From the NCBI RefSeq assembly GCF_009932335.1, contig NZ_BLJF01000001.1, positions 806,001 to 870,000 on the forward strand: a DNA stretch of 64,000 bases. The letters are read 5' to 3'. Source of the stretch: Pseudomonas asiatica (GTDB taxonomy: Bacteria; Pseudomonadota; Gammaproteobacteria; Pseudomonadales; Pseudomonadaceae). The position numbers and the translations under genes were made by a program. Shown piece after piece: positions 30,313 through 39,200 of this stretch; the first letter of the stretch is position 1; every line of letters begins with the position of its first letter. Below the pieces are notes generated by a model, which was not told the DNA's origin, did no database searches, and saw nothing but the letters and a program-made list of their open reading frames with translations.

Positions 30313-31332
30313 ATGAGGGAACAGAACAGGCGCTTTGCCTGGCCATTGGCAGCCAGCGCGGTACTGGCGCTGGGGCTCGGCGTGTGGGCTGACAACGTGC
30401 AAGCCGCTGCCGCCGACGAATATTCCACCGAATCGGCCAAGGCCAGCCAAAGCCTGCTGATCGACGCCACCCATGCCGGCAAGCGCCTGGTGGTGGTGGG
30501 CGATCGCGGTCATATCCTGTTCTCCGACGACCAGGGCAGAACCTGGACCCAGGCGCGGGTGCCCACCCGGCAACTGCTGACCGCGGTGTTCTTCCTCGAC
30601 GACAAGCGCGGCTGGGCCGTCGGCCACGATGCGCTGGTGCTCGCCAGCAGCGATGGTGGTGCCACCTGGAGCAAGCAGTTCGAAGACCTGCCCCGCGAAG
30701 CACCCTTGCTCGATGTCGCCTTCCTCGACGCCCGGCACGGCTTTGCCGTAGGTGCCTACGGCGCCTTGCTGGAAACCACCGACGGCGGCCAGCACTGGCA
30801 GGACGTGGCCGAGCGCCTGGACAACCCCGACCAGCTGCACCTGAACGGTATCGCCCAGGTGCGTGACGCGGGCCTGTTCATTGTCGGCGAGCAGGGCGGC
30901 ATGTTCCGCTCAGCCGACAACGGCCAGACCTGGGCCAAGGTTCAAGGCCCCTACGAGGGCTCGCTGTTCGGCGTGATCGGCACTGCACAGCCGCGCACAT
31001 TGCTGGCCTACGGCCTGCGCGGCAACCTGTTCCGCTCCACCGATTTCGGTGACAGCTGGCAACCGATCGAGCTCAAGGCCGCACGTGGCACCCTCGAATT
31101 CGGCCTGGCAGGCGCTACGCTTGTCGAGGACGGTAGCCTGGTGCTGGTCGGCAATGGCGGCAGCGTGCTGCGCAGTACCGATGACGGCCAGACCTTCAGT
31201 GTCTACAACCGCGCCGACCGCATTGCCCTGGCCGGCGTCAGCGGCCTGGCCGATGGCGGCCTGCTGCTGGTAGGGCAGGGTGGCGTGCACCTGGCTGACC
31301 CGCAGGGTGCTGACCAAGAGGTGCGTCCATGA
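30313..31332 (+). CDS. YCF48/BNR-repeat exported beta-propeller protein
   Basis: A 339-aa protein with a signal peptide (hydrophobic stretch about 11-31, cleavage near VQAAAADEY). Tandem repeats of the BNR/Asp-box type follow: FSDDQGRTWTQARV, LASSDGGATWSKQF, ETTDGGQHWQDVAE, RSADNGQTWAKV, RSTDFGDSWQPIE and RSTDDGQTFSVYN. These make a six- to seven-bladed propeller like the photosystem II assembly factor YCF48. Its stop overlaps the RND gene's start (ATGA). Such pairs usually sit beside DUF1302/DUF1329 genes and are linked to export of hydrophobic compounds; those partners are absent here. Confidence 0.85.
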   Translation: MREQNRRFAWPLAASAVLALGLGVWADNVQAAAADEYSTESAKASQSLLIDATHAGKRLVVVGDRGHILFSDDQGRTWTQARVPTRQLLTAVFFLDDKRGWAVGHDALVLASSDGGATWSKQFEDLPREAPLLDVAFLDARHGFAVGAYGALLETTDGGQHWQDVAERLDNPDQLHLNGIAQVRDAGLFIVGEQGGMFRSADNGQTWAKVQGPYEGSLFGVIGTAQPRTLLAYGLRGNLFRSTDFGDSWQPIELKAARGTLEFGLAGATLVEDGSLVLVGNGGSVLRSTDDGQTFSVYNRADRIALAGVSGLADGGLLLVGQGGVHLADPQGADQEVRP

Positions 31333-33728
31333 CCAGCAGGGAGAGCATCACCATGCATCCGCATCACCAGGACAAGGCCACGTTGCTCGAACGCCTGATC
31401 TTCAACAATCGCCCCGTGGTCATCGCCCTGTGCGTGCTGGTCAGCATCTTCCTGTTCTGGCAGGCCACGCAGATTCGCCCGTCCACCAGCTTCGAGAAGA
31501 TGATCCCGCTGCAGCACCCGTTCATCGAGCAGATGATGGAGCACCGCAACGACCTGGCCAACCTCGGCAACACCGTGCGCATCTCGGTGGAAGCGGTGAA
31601 TGGCGACATCTTCGACAAGGACTACATGGAGACCCTGCGGCAGATCCATGACGAGGTGTTCTACATCCCGGGCGTCGACCGTGCCGGGTTGAAGTCGCTG
31701 TGGAGCCCCAGCGTGCGCTGGAGCGAGGTCACCGAGGAAGGCTTCTCGGGTGGCGAGGTGATTCCCAACACCTACAACGGCTCGCAGGACAGCCTCGACA
31801 CCCTGCGCGACAACGTGCTCAAGTCGGGCCAGGTGGGGCGCCTGGTGGGCAACAATTTCAAGTCCAGCATCGTCGATGTGCCACTGCTGGAGAGCTACCC
31901 CGACCCGCAGGACCCGGGCAAGCAGGTGAAGCTGGACTACCAGCAGTTCTCGCACCAGCTTGAAGAAAAGATCCGTGACAAGTTCCAGGCGCAGAACCCC
32001 AACGTGAAGGTGCACATCGTCGGCTTCGCCAAGAAGGTCGGCGACCTGATCGACGGCCTGGTGATGGTGGCGATGTTCTTCGGCGTCGCCCTGGCAATCA
32101 CCTGGGTGCTGCTGTACTGGTTCACCTGGTGCATCCGCAGCACCATCGCCGTGCTCATCACCACCCTGGTGGCAGTGGTCTGGCAGCTGGGCCTGATGCA
32201 TGCGGTGGGCTTTGGCCTGGACCCGTACTCGATGCTGGTGCCGTTCCTGATCTTCGCCATCGGCATTTCCCACGGGGTGCAGAAGATCAACGGTATCGCC
32301 CTGCAGTCGAGTGATGCCGACAACGCCCTGACCGCTGCCCGGCGCACCTTCCGCCAGCTGTTCCTGCCTGGGATGATCGCCATTCTCGCCGACGCCGTGG
32401 GCTTCATCACCTTGCTGATCATCGACATCGGCGTGATTCGTGAACTGGCCATCGGTGCTTCCATCGGTGTGGCGGTGATCGTGTTCACCAACCTCATCCT
32501 GCTGCCGGTAGCCATCTCCTACGTCGGCATCAGCAAGAAGGCCGTCGAGCGCAGCAAGCAGGACGCCACCCGCGAGCACCCGTTCTGGCGCCTGTTGTCG
32601 AACTTCGCCAGTGCCAAGGTGGCGCCTGTATCGGTGGCCCTGGCGCTGGTCGCCTTCGCCGGTGGCCTGTGGTACAGCCAGAACCTGAAGATCGGCGACC
32701 TCGACCAGGGCGCACCGGAGCTGCGCCCCGATTCGCGCTACAACCAGGACAACAACTTCATCATCAGTAACTACTCGACCAGTTCCGATGTGCTGGTGAT
32801 CATGGTCAAGACCCCGCCGGAAAGCTGCTCGATCCACTCGACCATGGCGCCGATCGACGAGCTGATGTGGACCATGCAGAACACCCCGGGCGTGCAGTCG
32901 GCAATTTCCCTCGTGACCGTGTCCAAGCAGGTGATCAAGGGCATGAACGAGGGCAGCCTGAAATGGGAAACCCTGTCGCGCAACCCGGACATCCTCAACA
33001 ACTCCATCGCCCGCGCCGATGGCCTGTACAACGGCGACTGCTCGCTGGCACCGGTGCTGGTGTTCCTCAACGACCACAAGGCCGAAACCCTGGAGCGGGT
33101 CACCGCCGTGGCCAAGGCGTTTGCCGACAGCCACAACAAGGAAGGCCTGCAGTTCCTGCTGGCGGCGGGCAACGCCGGGATCGAAGCGGCGACCAACGAG
33201 GTGATCAAGTCGGCCGAGCTGACCATCCTGATCCTGGTGTACATCTGCGTGGCGGTGATGTGCCTGATTACCTTCCGCTCGTTCGCCGCCACCCTGTGTA
33301 TCGTCCTGCCGCTGGTGCTGACCTCGGTGCTGGGCAACGCGCTGATGGCCTACATGGGCATCGGGGTCAAGGTGGCGACCTTGCCGGTGGTGGCGCTGGG
33401 TGTGGGCATTGGCGTGGACTATGGCATCTACATCTACAGCCGGCTGGAAAGCTTCCTGCGCGCCGGGTTGCCGTTGCAGGAGGCGTATTACGAGACCCTG
33501 CGCTCGACCGGCAAGGCAGTGCTGTTCACCGGCTTGTGCCTGGCCATCGGCGTGTGCACCTGGATTTTCTCGGCGATCAAGTTCCAGGCGGACATGGGGT
33601 TGATGCTGACCTTCATGCTGCTGTGGAACATGTTCGGGGCGCTGTGGCTGCTGCCGGCGCTGGCAAGGTTCCTGATCAAGCCTGAGAAGATGGTGGGCAA
33701 GGAGGGGGGCTCCATTTTCGCTCATTGA
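31329..33728 (+). CDS. RND superfamily exporter (MMPL-like)
   Basis: A 799-aa inner-membrane transporter with two copies of the RND unit. A first helix at about 26-44 (IALCVLVSIFLFWQAT) is followed by a large periplasmic loop with FEKMIPLQHPF. A cluster of helices at about 235-400 carries the typical LDPYSMLVPFLIFAIGISHG. A second loop and second helix cluster at about 610-780 contain VALGVGIGVDYGIYIYSRLE, the GxxxDY proton-relay motif. The acidic residues in that motif are present, so it should be energised by proton flow. It is coupled to the YCF48 gene by a 4-nt overlap. The substrate is unknown; a hydrophobic lipid-like cargo is plausible. Confidence 0.88.
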   Translation: MTSRESITMHPHHQDKATLLERLIFNNRPVVIALCVLVSIFLFWQATQIRPSTSFEKMIPLQHPFIEQMMEHRNDLANLGNTVRISVEAVNGDIFDKDYMETLRQIHDEVFYIPGVDRAGLKSLWSPSVRWSEVTEEGFSGGEVIPNTYNGSQDSLDTLRDNVLKSGQVGRLVGNNFKSSIVDVPLLESYPDPQDPGKQVKLDYQQFSHQLEEKIRDKFQAQNPNVKVHIVGFAKKVGDLIDGLVMVAMFFGVALAITWVLLYWFTWCIRSTIAVLITTLVAVVWQLGLMHAVGFGLDPYSMLVPFLIFAIGISHGVQKINGIALQSSDADNALTAARRTFRQLFLPGMIAILADAVGFITLLIIDIGVIRELAIGASIGVAVIVFTNLILLPVAISYVGISKKAVERSKQDATREHPFWRLLSNFASAKVAPVSVALALVAFAGGLWYSQNLKIGDLDQGAPELRPDSRYNQDNNFIISNYSTSSDVLVIMVKTPPESCSIHSTMAPIDELMWTMQNTPGVQSAISLVTVSKQVIKGMNEGSLKWETLSRNPDILNNSIARADGLYNGDCSLAPVLVFLNDHKAETLERVTAVAKAFADSHNKEGLQFLLAAGNAGIEAATNEVIKSAELTILILVYICVAVMCLITFRSFAATLCIVLPLVLTSVLGNALMAYMGIGVKVATLPVVALGVGIGVDYGIYIYSRLESFLRAGLPLQEAYYETLRSTGKAVLFTGLCLAIGVCTWIFSAIKFQADMGLMLTFMLLWNMFGALWLLPALARFLIKPEKMVGKEGGSIFAH

Positions 33729-33737
33729 CCGCAGGGA

Positions 33738-33836
33738 GCCGCTCCTGCAGGGGAACGCGTATCGGCAGGCTGATGCGATCCCTGTAGGAGCGGCCTTGTG
33801 TCGCGATGGGCTGCAAAGCAGCCCCAGGGCTATAAT
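33738..33836 (+). repeat. REP pair with embedded -10 box before the DUF5629-like gene
   Basis: A degenerate left REP and a good right REP (CTGTAGGAGCGGCCTTGTGT) lie between the RND gene and the next one. A consensus TATAAT occupies 33831-33836, 28 nt before the following ATG, so this REP runs directly into a promoter. Confidence 0.75.
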
Positions 33837-33863
33837 GCCGACTCATTTCAGATTGGTACCCCC

Positions 33864-34154
33864 ATGTCCCCCCTCGCCACCGCCCTGCAGTCCTGCGACA
33901 TGCTCCTGATCGACGGCCTGCACGCCTTCGACTTCACCTCCGATGAATCCGGCCTCACCATCGAATGCATGGACGGCCGCCAGCTCCGCCGCTGGTCCTT
34001 CACCCCCGAGCAGATCACAGCTGCCATCGCCGTGGGTGACGAGTGGCAACTCGACGATGCCGACGGCGCGCATCGACTAGTCTGTATGAGTGCCTTTCGC
34101 GCCCCGGATGATGACGAAGATGAATCGGATCTGGACGAGCCTGCTGACCGCTAG
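33864..34154 (+). CDS. DUF5629-like small acidic protein
   Basis: A 96-aa cytoplasmic protein, MSPLATALQSCDMLLIDGLH onward, with a very acidic C-terminus (DDDEDESDLDEPADR). I associate this with the pseudomonad DUF5629 family but cannot confirm it; function is unknown. The core is compact and mostly beta (FDFTSDESGLTIECMDGRQL, RRWSFTPEQI). The start is the ATG at 33864, 22 codons inside the longest frame, fitting the -10 box at 33831. Its 3' end overlaps the lactonase gene by about 47 nt in another frame, an unusually long overlap that supports coupled expression. Confidence 0.7.
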   Translation: MSPLATALQSCDMLLIDGLHAFDFTSDESGLTIECMDGRQLRRWSFTPEQITAAIAVGDEWQLDDADGAHRLVCMSAFRAPDDDEDESDLDEPADR

Positions 34155-35250
34155 CCTGATGAGCCTGACCATCCATGCCCACGCCGCCACCTTGCTGGTG
34201 GGCAGTTACACCGATGGCGCCAGCGAGGGCATCTACCGCTACGGGTTCGACGAAAAGACCGGTCATATCGACCCGTCGCCGCAGCAGGTGGTGGAGAGTG
34301 TCAGCCCTTCATGGCTGGTGCTGTCGGCCGATCAACGCCAACTGTTCGCGGTCAACGAAACCCCGAACGGCAATGTCAGCAGTTTCGTCGTCAGTGCAAA
34401 AGGCGAGATCAAGGCACTCAACCAGGTGACCAGCCAAGGTGACGAACCGACCCACGCCAGCCTCAGCCAGGACCAGCGTTATCTGTTCGTGGCCAACTAC
34501 GCGGTCAAGCCCGATCCCGGCGGCAGCCTGGTGGTAGTCCCGGTGGCCAAGGACGGCAAGCTCAAGCCGGTGGTGCAACAGGCCCGGCACAAGGCGAGCG
34601 GGGTCAACCCCGAGCGCCAGGCTGGCGCCCATGTGCATTCGCTGGTGCTGTCACCGGACGGCCGCCACCTGTATGCCAGCGACCTGGGGGCCGACAAGGT
34701 GTTCATCTACCGCTACGACGGTGCCAGCGCAGACCACCCGTTGACGCCAGCGATCCCCGCGTCGGTGGACCTGCCGCCGGGCAGCGGGCCGCGCCACCTG
34801 TTGTTCGACGCCAAGGGTCGGCACGCCTACCTGACCCTGGAAATGAGTGCCGAAGTGGTGATGTTCGACGTGCAGGAGGGCAACCTGGTCGAACGCCAGC
34901 GCCTGCCCCTGACCGAGAGCAAGGAAGCTGCGGCGAAAGCGGCAGGTGGCTTGCACCTGTCGGCAGACGGGCGCTTTCTGTATGTGAGCAACCGCGGCAC
35001 GGCCAACGAGATCGTGGCGTTCAGCGTGGGCAAGCAGGATGGCCAACTGACGTTCCTGCAGCGCCGTTCGGTGGAGGGGGATCATCCCCGCGAGTTCGCC
35101 CTCGATCCGAGTGACAACTTCCTGCTGGTGGCCAACCAGAAGAGCAACCAGATCGTGGTGATACGCCGCGATCCGCGCAGCGGCAAGTTGTTGGAGACGG
35201 TGCAGAAGCTGAAGCAGGAGGCACCGTCGGACCTGAAGTTCATCGAGTGA
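34108..35250 (+). CDS. Lactonase family beta-propeller, probably periplasmic
   Basis: A protein of about 380 aa of the 7-bladed lactonase family (the family of E. coli Pgl / 3-carboxymuconate-cyclase-like proteins). A signal peptide (IWTSLLTASLMSLTIHAHA) precedes LLVGSYTDGASEGIYRYGFD. The conserved SGPRHLLFD, HVHSLVLSPDGRHLYASDLG and EGDHPREFALDPSDNFLLVA motifs follow the family order. Export argues against a role as the cytoplasmic 6-phosphogluconolactonase. Several starts are possible (GTG 34090; ATG 34108, 34111 or 34120); 34108 is given but 34120 leaves the cleanest signal peptide. Confidence 0.85.
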   Translation: MMTKMNRIWTSLLTASLMSLTIHAHAATLLVGSYTDGASEGIYRYGFDEKTGHIDPSPQQVVESVSPSWLVLSADQRQLFAVNETPNGNVSSFVVSAKGEIKALNQVTSQGDEPTHASLSQDQRYLFVANYAVKPDPGGSLVVVPVAKDGKLKPVVQQARHKASGVNPERQAGAHVHSLVLSPDGRHLYASDLGADKVFIYRYDGASADHPLTPAIPASVDLPPGSGPRHLLFDAKGRHAYLTLEMSAEVVMFDVQEGNLVERQRLPLTESKEAAAKAAGGLHLSADGRFLYVSNRGTANEIVAFSVGKQDGQLTFLQRRSVEGDHPREFALDPSDNFLLVANQKSNQIVVIRRDPRSGKLLETVQKLKQEAPSDLKFIE

Positions 35251-35314
35251 TATCGATCGGCGTGATAATCGATACTGCCGCAATGAATTTTTGCCTGCGG
35301 CTTCGGCGGCGTAA

Positions 35315-35349
35315 GTTTGACCCAAGGCCCAAACGGGCCAACGTCAAAC
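35315..35349 (+). promoter_or_regulatory. Two-tier hairpin upstream of a small secreted protein
   Basis: An outer stem GTTTGAC (35315-35321) / GTCAAAC (35343-35349) encloses an inner stem GGCCC (35326-35330) / GGGCC (35335-35339) with a 4-nt AAAC loop. It lies 24 nt before the ATG of the small gene. No T-tract follows, so a leader structure or protein-binding site fits better than a terminator. Confidence 0.5.
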
Positions 35350-35372
35350 CACCGCCGTCGAGGTCAGCCCAG

Positions 35373-35552
35373 ATGAACTTCAATCTCTTCCCGGTCATTG
35401 CCGCATCCGCCATTTCCGCTTCGGTCGTATTGCCGGCGCATGCCCATGCCGACAGCAGCGGCAAGGCGTCTGCTACCCATAGCTACACCGAACAGTACCT
35501 GCGCCAGAGTGCCAACTTCCATGCGGCATTGAGTGGCAAACACAACCACTGA
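35373..35552 (+). CDS. Small secreted protein, 59 aa, unknown
   Basis: Begins MNFNLFPVIAASAISASVVL and continues with PAHAHA, a classic signal peptide with cleavage after AHA. This leaves a mature peptide of about 35 residues (DSSGKASATHSYTEQYLRQS ... KHNH), polar and histidine-terminated. The frame is open 42 codons upstream, but only the ATG at 35373 gives a signal peptide, and a GAGGT-like site precedes it. No family was recognised. It stands alone between the lactonase gene and a REP palindrome, downstream of a two-tier hairpin. Confidence 0.65.
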   Translation: MNFNLFPVIAASAISASVVLPAHAHADSSGKASATHSYTEQYLRQSANFHAALSGKHNH

Positions 35553-35554
35553 AT

Positions 35555-35664
35555 CCTGTACTGGCCCTATCGCCGGCAAGCCAGCTCCCACAGGGGTTGA
35601 GCAGGCCTCAGGTCCAGCGCCGTACCTGTGGGAGCTGGCTTGCCGGCGATAGGGCCAGTACAGG
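35555..35664. repeat. REP pair forming a perfect 40-bp inverted repeat
   Basis: The left arm 35555-35594 and right arm 35625-35664 are exact reverse complements over 40 nt, separated by 30 nt. They include the REP core and flanking CCTGTACTGGCCC. It lies between convergent genes, where it could stop transcription from both sides. Confidence 0.92.
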
Positions 35665-35673
35665 AAACAGCGT

Positions 35674-36273
35674 TCATTTGGCCATGACTGACCTGAACAG
35701 CTCCGAAGCCAACCACCCCTCCAGCCAGCTCCGCACCCGCGGATAAGCCGCCTCGGCGAACCACTGCGGTTCGACCCCGGCAAACTGGCGCATCAGGGGC
35801 AGCAACGCGGCATCGGCAATGCTCGGGTGCGTGGCCAGCAAGTAGGGCCTGCCCGCCAGCAGGCCTTCGAGCTCCGCCAGCCAGGCCTCGGCCTGCTGGC
35901 GGTAATGCTCGCGGGTATGCTCGGGGTAGCGCTCGGCATACTTGTACAGGTTCACCTGCGCCTTGAACGTGCTGTCGTTGCGCGCAATCAGTGTTTCAGC
36001 CTGCTGCGCCGCCGCAGGGTCGGCCTGCAGCCGCCAGTCCTGCGGGTCGTTTTGCGCCAGCGCCCAGCGCATGATGTCCAGGCTTTCTTCGAGCACGCCG
36101 GCGCCGGTATCCAGTACCGGCACCGTGCCCTTGGGTGACAGGGCCAGCAGTTCTGCCGGCTTGTTCTTCATCGCTACCTCGCGAATCTCCACCTCGCACC
36201 CCGCATAGCGCAGGGCCAGGCGCGCGCGCATGGCCCAGGGGCAGCGGCGGAACGAGTAGAGGATCACCCGCAC
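35674..36273 (-). CDS. Glutathione S-transferase family protein
   Basis: A 199-aa protein with an N-terminal thioredoxin fold (MRVILYSFRRCPWAMRARLA), the conserved cis-Pro region GTVPVLDTGAGVLEESLDIMRW (ESLDI is the glutathione-contact turn) and a C-terminal helical domain. The CPWAM motif resembles glutaredoxin-like or Omega-class GSTs, where Cys rather than Ser/Tyr is catalytic. It lies directly downstream of sbcC with a 10-nt overlap, so it is the last gene of the leftward sbcD-sbcC unit. The substrate is unknown. Confidence 0.85.
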   Translation of the reverse strand: MRVILYSFRRCPWAMRARLALRYAGCEVEIREVAMKNKPAELLALSPKGTVPVLDTGAGVLEESLDIMRWALAQNDPQDWRLQADPAAAQQAETLIARNDSTFKAQVNLYKYAERYPEHTREHYRQQAEAWLAELEGLLAGRPYLLATHPSIADAALLPLMRQFAGVEPQWFAEAAYPRVRSWLEGWLASELFRSVMAK

Positions 36274-39200
36274 ACCTCCACGTCACTCAGGCCATTGCCT
36301 TGGCGGCGCACCTGGATCTGCACCGGGATGCGTTCGTGCATTTCCTGCACGTGGGAAATCACCGCCACCTTGCGGCCCTGGGCCTGCAAGCCGTCGAGGG
36401 CGTCCATGGCCAGTTGCAGCGACTCGGGGTCGAGGCTGCCGAAGCCTTCGTCGATGAACAGCGATTCGATGCGCAGCGTGCTGGAGGCCATCGAGGCCAG
36501 GCCCAGGGCCAGGGCCAGCGACACCAGGAAGGTTTCCCCGCCAGACAGCGAGTGCACCGAACGCAGTTCGTCACCCATCTCGGTGTCCAGCACCAGCAGG
36601 CCGAGGGCGCTGCCGCCGCGCTTGAGGCGGTAACGGCGGGCCAGCTGGCGCAGCTGGGCGTTGGCGTGGTGCAGCAGCAGGTCGAGGTTGTAGCCCTGGG
36701 CGATCTTGCGGAACACATCGCCCGAGGCCGAGCCGATCAGGGCGTTCAGGCGAGCCCAGCGTTGCCACTGCTGGTGGGCCTGTTCGATTTCCGCCGCCAG
36801 CGCCTGGTGCGCCTGTTGGCGACGCTGGTCATCGGCCTGCTGTGCACGCAGTTCGGCGCATTGCTGCTCATGGCCGGCCAGGCGTTCGCGCAGTTCGGTC
36901 AGGGCCTGTTCCAGGGCGTCGGCCGAGGTGTCCACAGTCATTTGCGCGGCATGTTGCTGCAGGCGTTGTTCACGTTCTTGCAGCAGCACGCGGCCCTGTT
37001 CGATGGCCTTTTCGGCGCCTTGCAGGCGCTGGCGCAGCTCATTTACCTGCGCGTCCTCCATGCCCAGCAGGCGATCCAGGCCGGCGTCGTCCAGTTCCGG
37101 GTGTTCTGCGCGCCACTGGGCGATCTGGCCCTGCAACTGCTGGCACTCGGCGTCCAGCGCCTGCTGCTGCTGGGTGTTGGCCTTGAGTTCGCTGGCCAGT
37201 TGCACGCCTTGGGTACGCAAGTCCTGCAGGCGCTGGGCAGTGTCGGCATCGAGGGCGCGGGCCTGCTCCAGCGCGGCGTCCATATGCTGTTGCCAGGCCT
37301 CGGCGCTTGCATGCCCGCCAAGCAGTTCGCCAAGCGAAGCCTGGGCCTGTTGGCGCTGCTCGTCGAGGGCGGCAAGTTTCTGCTGCAACTGCTGCTGGGT
37401 CTGCACGCGTGCCTGTTGCTGGTCGCGCAGCTTGTCCAGCTGGGCCTGGCGGGCTTGCTGTTCTTCCTGTTCGTCCTTGCGCTGCTCCAGTTGCTGCAGG
37501 CGCAGGGCGATCTGCTGGTCCAGGGCGAGGAAGGCATTGGCCGGGTCGTCGTTCAAGGCCTTGAGGGCTTCTTCGGGCAACACGCCGGCAAGGTCCTCAA
37601 GGCCTTGCTGCAACTGCTGCTCGTCGCTGACCAGGGCCTGGTGCTGTTGCTCCAGGTGGCGCTGGGCCTGCTGTTGCGCCTGCTGGGCGGCCTGCAATTG
37701 CTGGTTGAGACGGGCTGCATCTTTTTGCAGGGCGAGCAGGGCGCTCTGGCGTTTCTCGTCCTGGCCGATTTCTTCGTCCAGGCGTCGCAGCTGGCTGTCG
37801 AGCCAGGCACTGCGGGCATTGTCGTCCTGCGGTGCCAGGGCGGGCCACAGGCTGTGCGCCTGCACCTGGGCCACCAGCGGTTGTAGCTGTTCGCCCAGTT
37901 GCTGCTGTTGCTGCTGATAATCCTTGAGCTGGGCGTTGACCACGCCCAGCTGGGTGCGCAGCTCCACCAGCTTGCTGTTGAGGGTTTCGACCTGCTTCTG
38001 CGCGGCGTCTTCCTCGGCCTGGTCATGGCGACCCAGGCTTTGCAGCAGCGCTTCAGGCTGGTGGAACGGGTGCTCGGCGCTGCCGCACACCGGGCAGGGT
38101 TCGCCGTCGCGCAACTGGCCGCGCAACTCTTCGACGCTGGTGTTACGTGCCAGGCGCTGGCGTTCCAGCAACTGGCGGGTGAGGTTGAGCGCTTGCTCGG
38201 CGGCCTCCAGCTCGGCCTTGGCGGCGGTGCCTTCGGTAATCAGCTGCTGGCGCTGCTGCATGGCCTGCTGCTGACGCAGGCGCACGGCCTCCAGCTGCTG
38301 GCGCAGTTCCAGTTCACGGCCATGCAGGCGTGACAGTTCTTCCACGGCGCGCTGCTGCTTGCGGTTGTCCTGCAGCATGCCACCCAGCAGGTCGATCTGT
38401 TCTGCCAGGGCCTGGGGTTCGGCCTTGGCTTCGCGGAACAGCAGCTCGAAGGCATCGCGCTCGGCCTGCAAGTGCGCATTGGCCTGGCTGGCCTGGGCCT
38501 GTAGGCCGGGCAGCTCTTCACGGCCCTTGGCCAGCCGGCCACCGATCAGCATCACTTGCTTCAGTTGCGGCAGGTAGGCGTGCCAGGCGTTGGCCAGGCC
38601 CGCCAGGTGCTGGCTGTCGGCGAGCGCGGTGTCGATCTGCGCCAGTTGCTGCAGGCTGCGCTGCTGGTTGTCTTCCAGCTGCTGCAGGTGCTGCTGGCCT
38701 TCGGCGACCTGCTGCTCGGCCTGCTGGCTGGCACTGCGCTGTGCTGCCAGCTCCTGGTCCAGGCGGGCCAGGTTGTCCTGGGCGGCAAAGGCCTGGCGCA
38801 GGCGAGGGGCGTTCTCGCTGTGTTGGGCCTGGCTGACGGCAAGCGCCTGGCGCGCGGCGTCCAGCGCCTGTTCGAGCTCGCTGGTGCGCACTTGCAGCTC
38901 GGCTTGCTGCTGCTGTTGCTCGGCGATCTTCGCTGCCAGCGGTGCCAGTTGCGCGGTCAGTGTCTGCTGGCGGTGGAACTGGTGACGCTGCGGGGCCAGG
39001 CGCTCCAGGCGCACGAGGTCCAGGCGCTGGTCAGCCAGTTGTTGCCATTCCTGTTCGGCGGCCTGCAGCGCGGTACCGGCTTCGGCGTGCTGGGCCTGCA
39101 GCTGGCGCTGCTCGTTCAGCCAGTTGCGTTGCTGTTCCAGCTGGCGCTCGCCGGCCTGGTCGGCCTTGAATTGCTGCTGCGCCTGTTCCAGGCGCTGGTC

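Noticed and set aside
31203..33725. 840-codon minus-strand frame across the RND gene
   Set aside because: Antisense shadow of the transporter; very His/Asp/Gln-rich with no fold signature.
36135..37886. 583-codon plus-strand frame across sbcC
   Set aside because: Leucine/glutamine-rich mirror of the SbcC coiled coil, not a gene.
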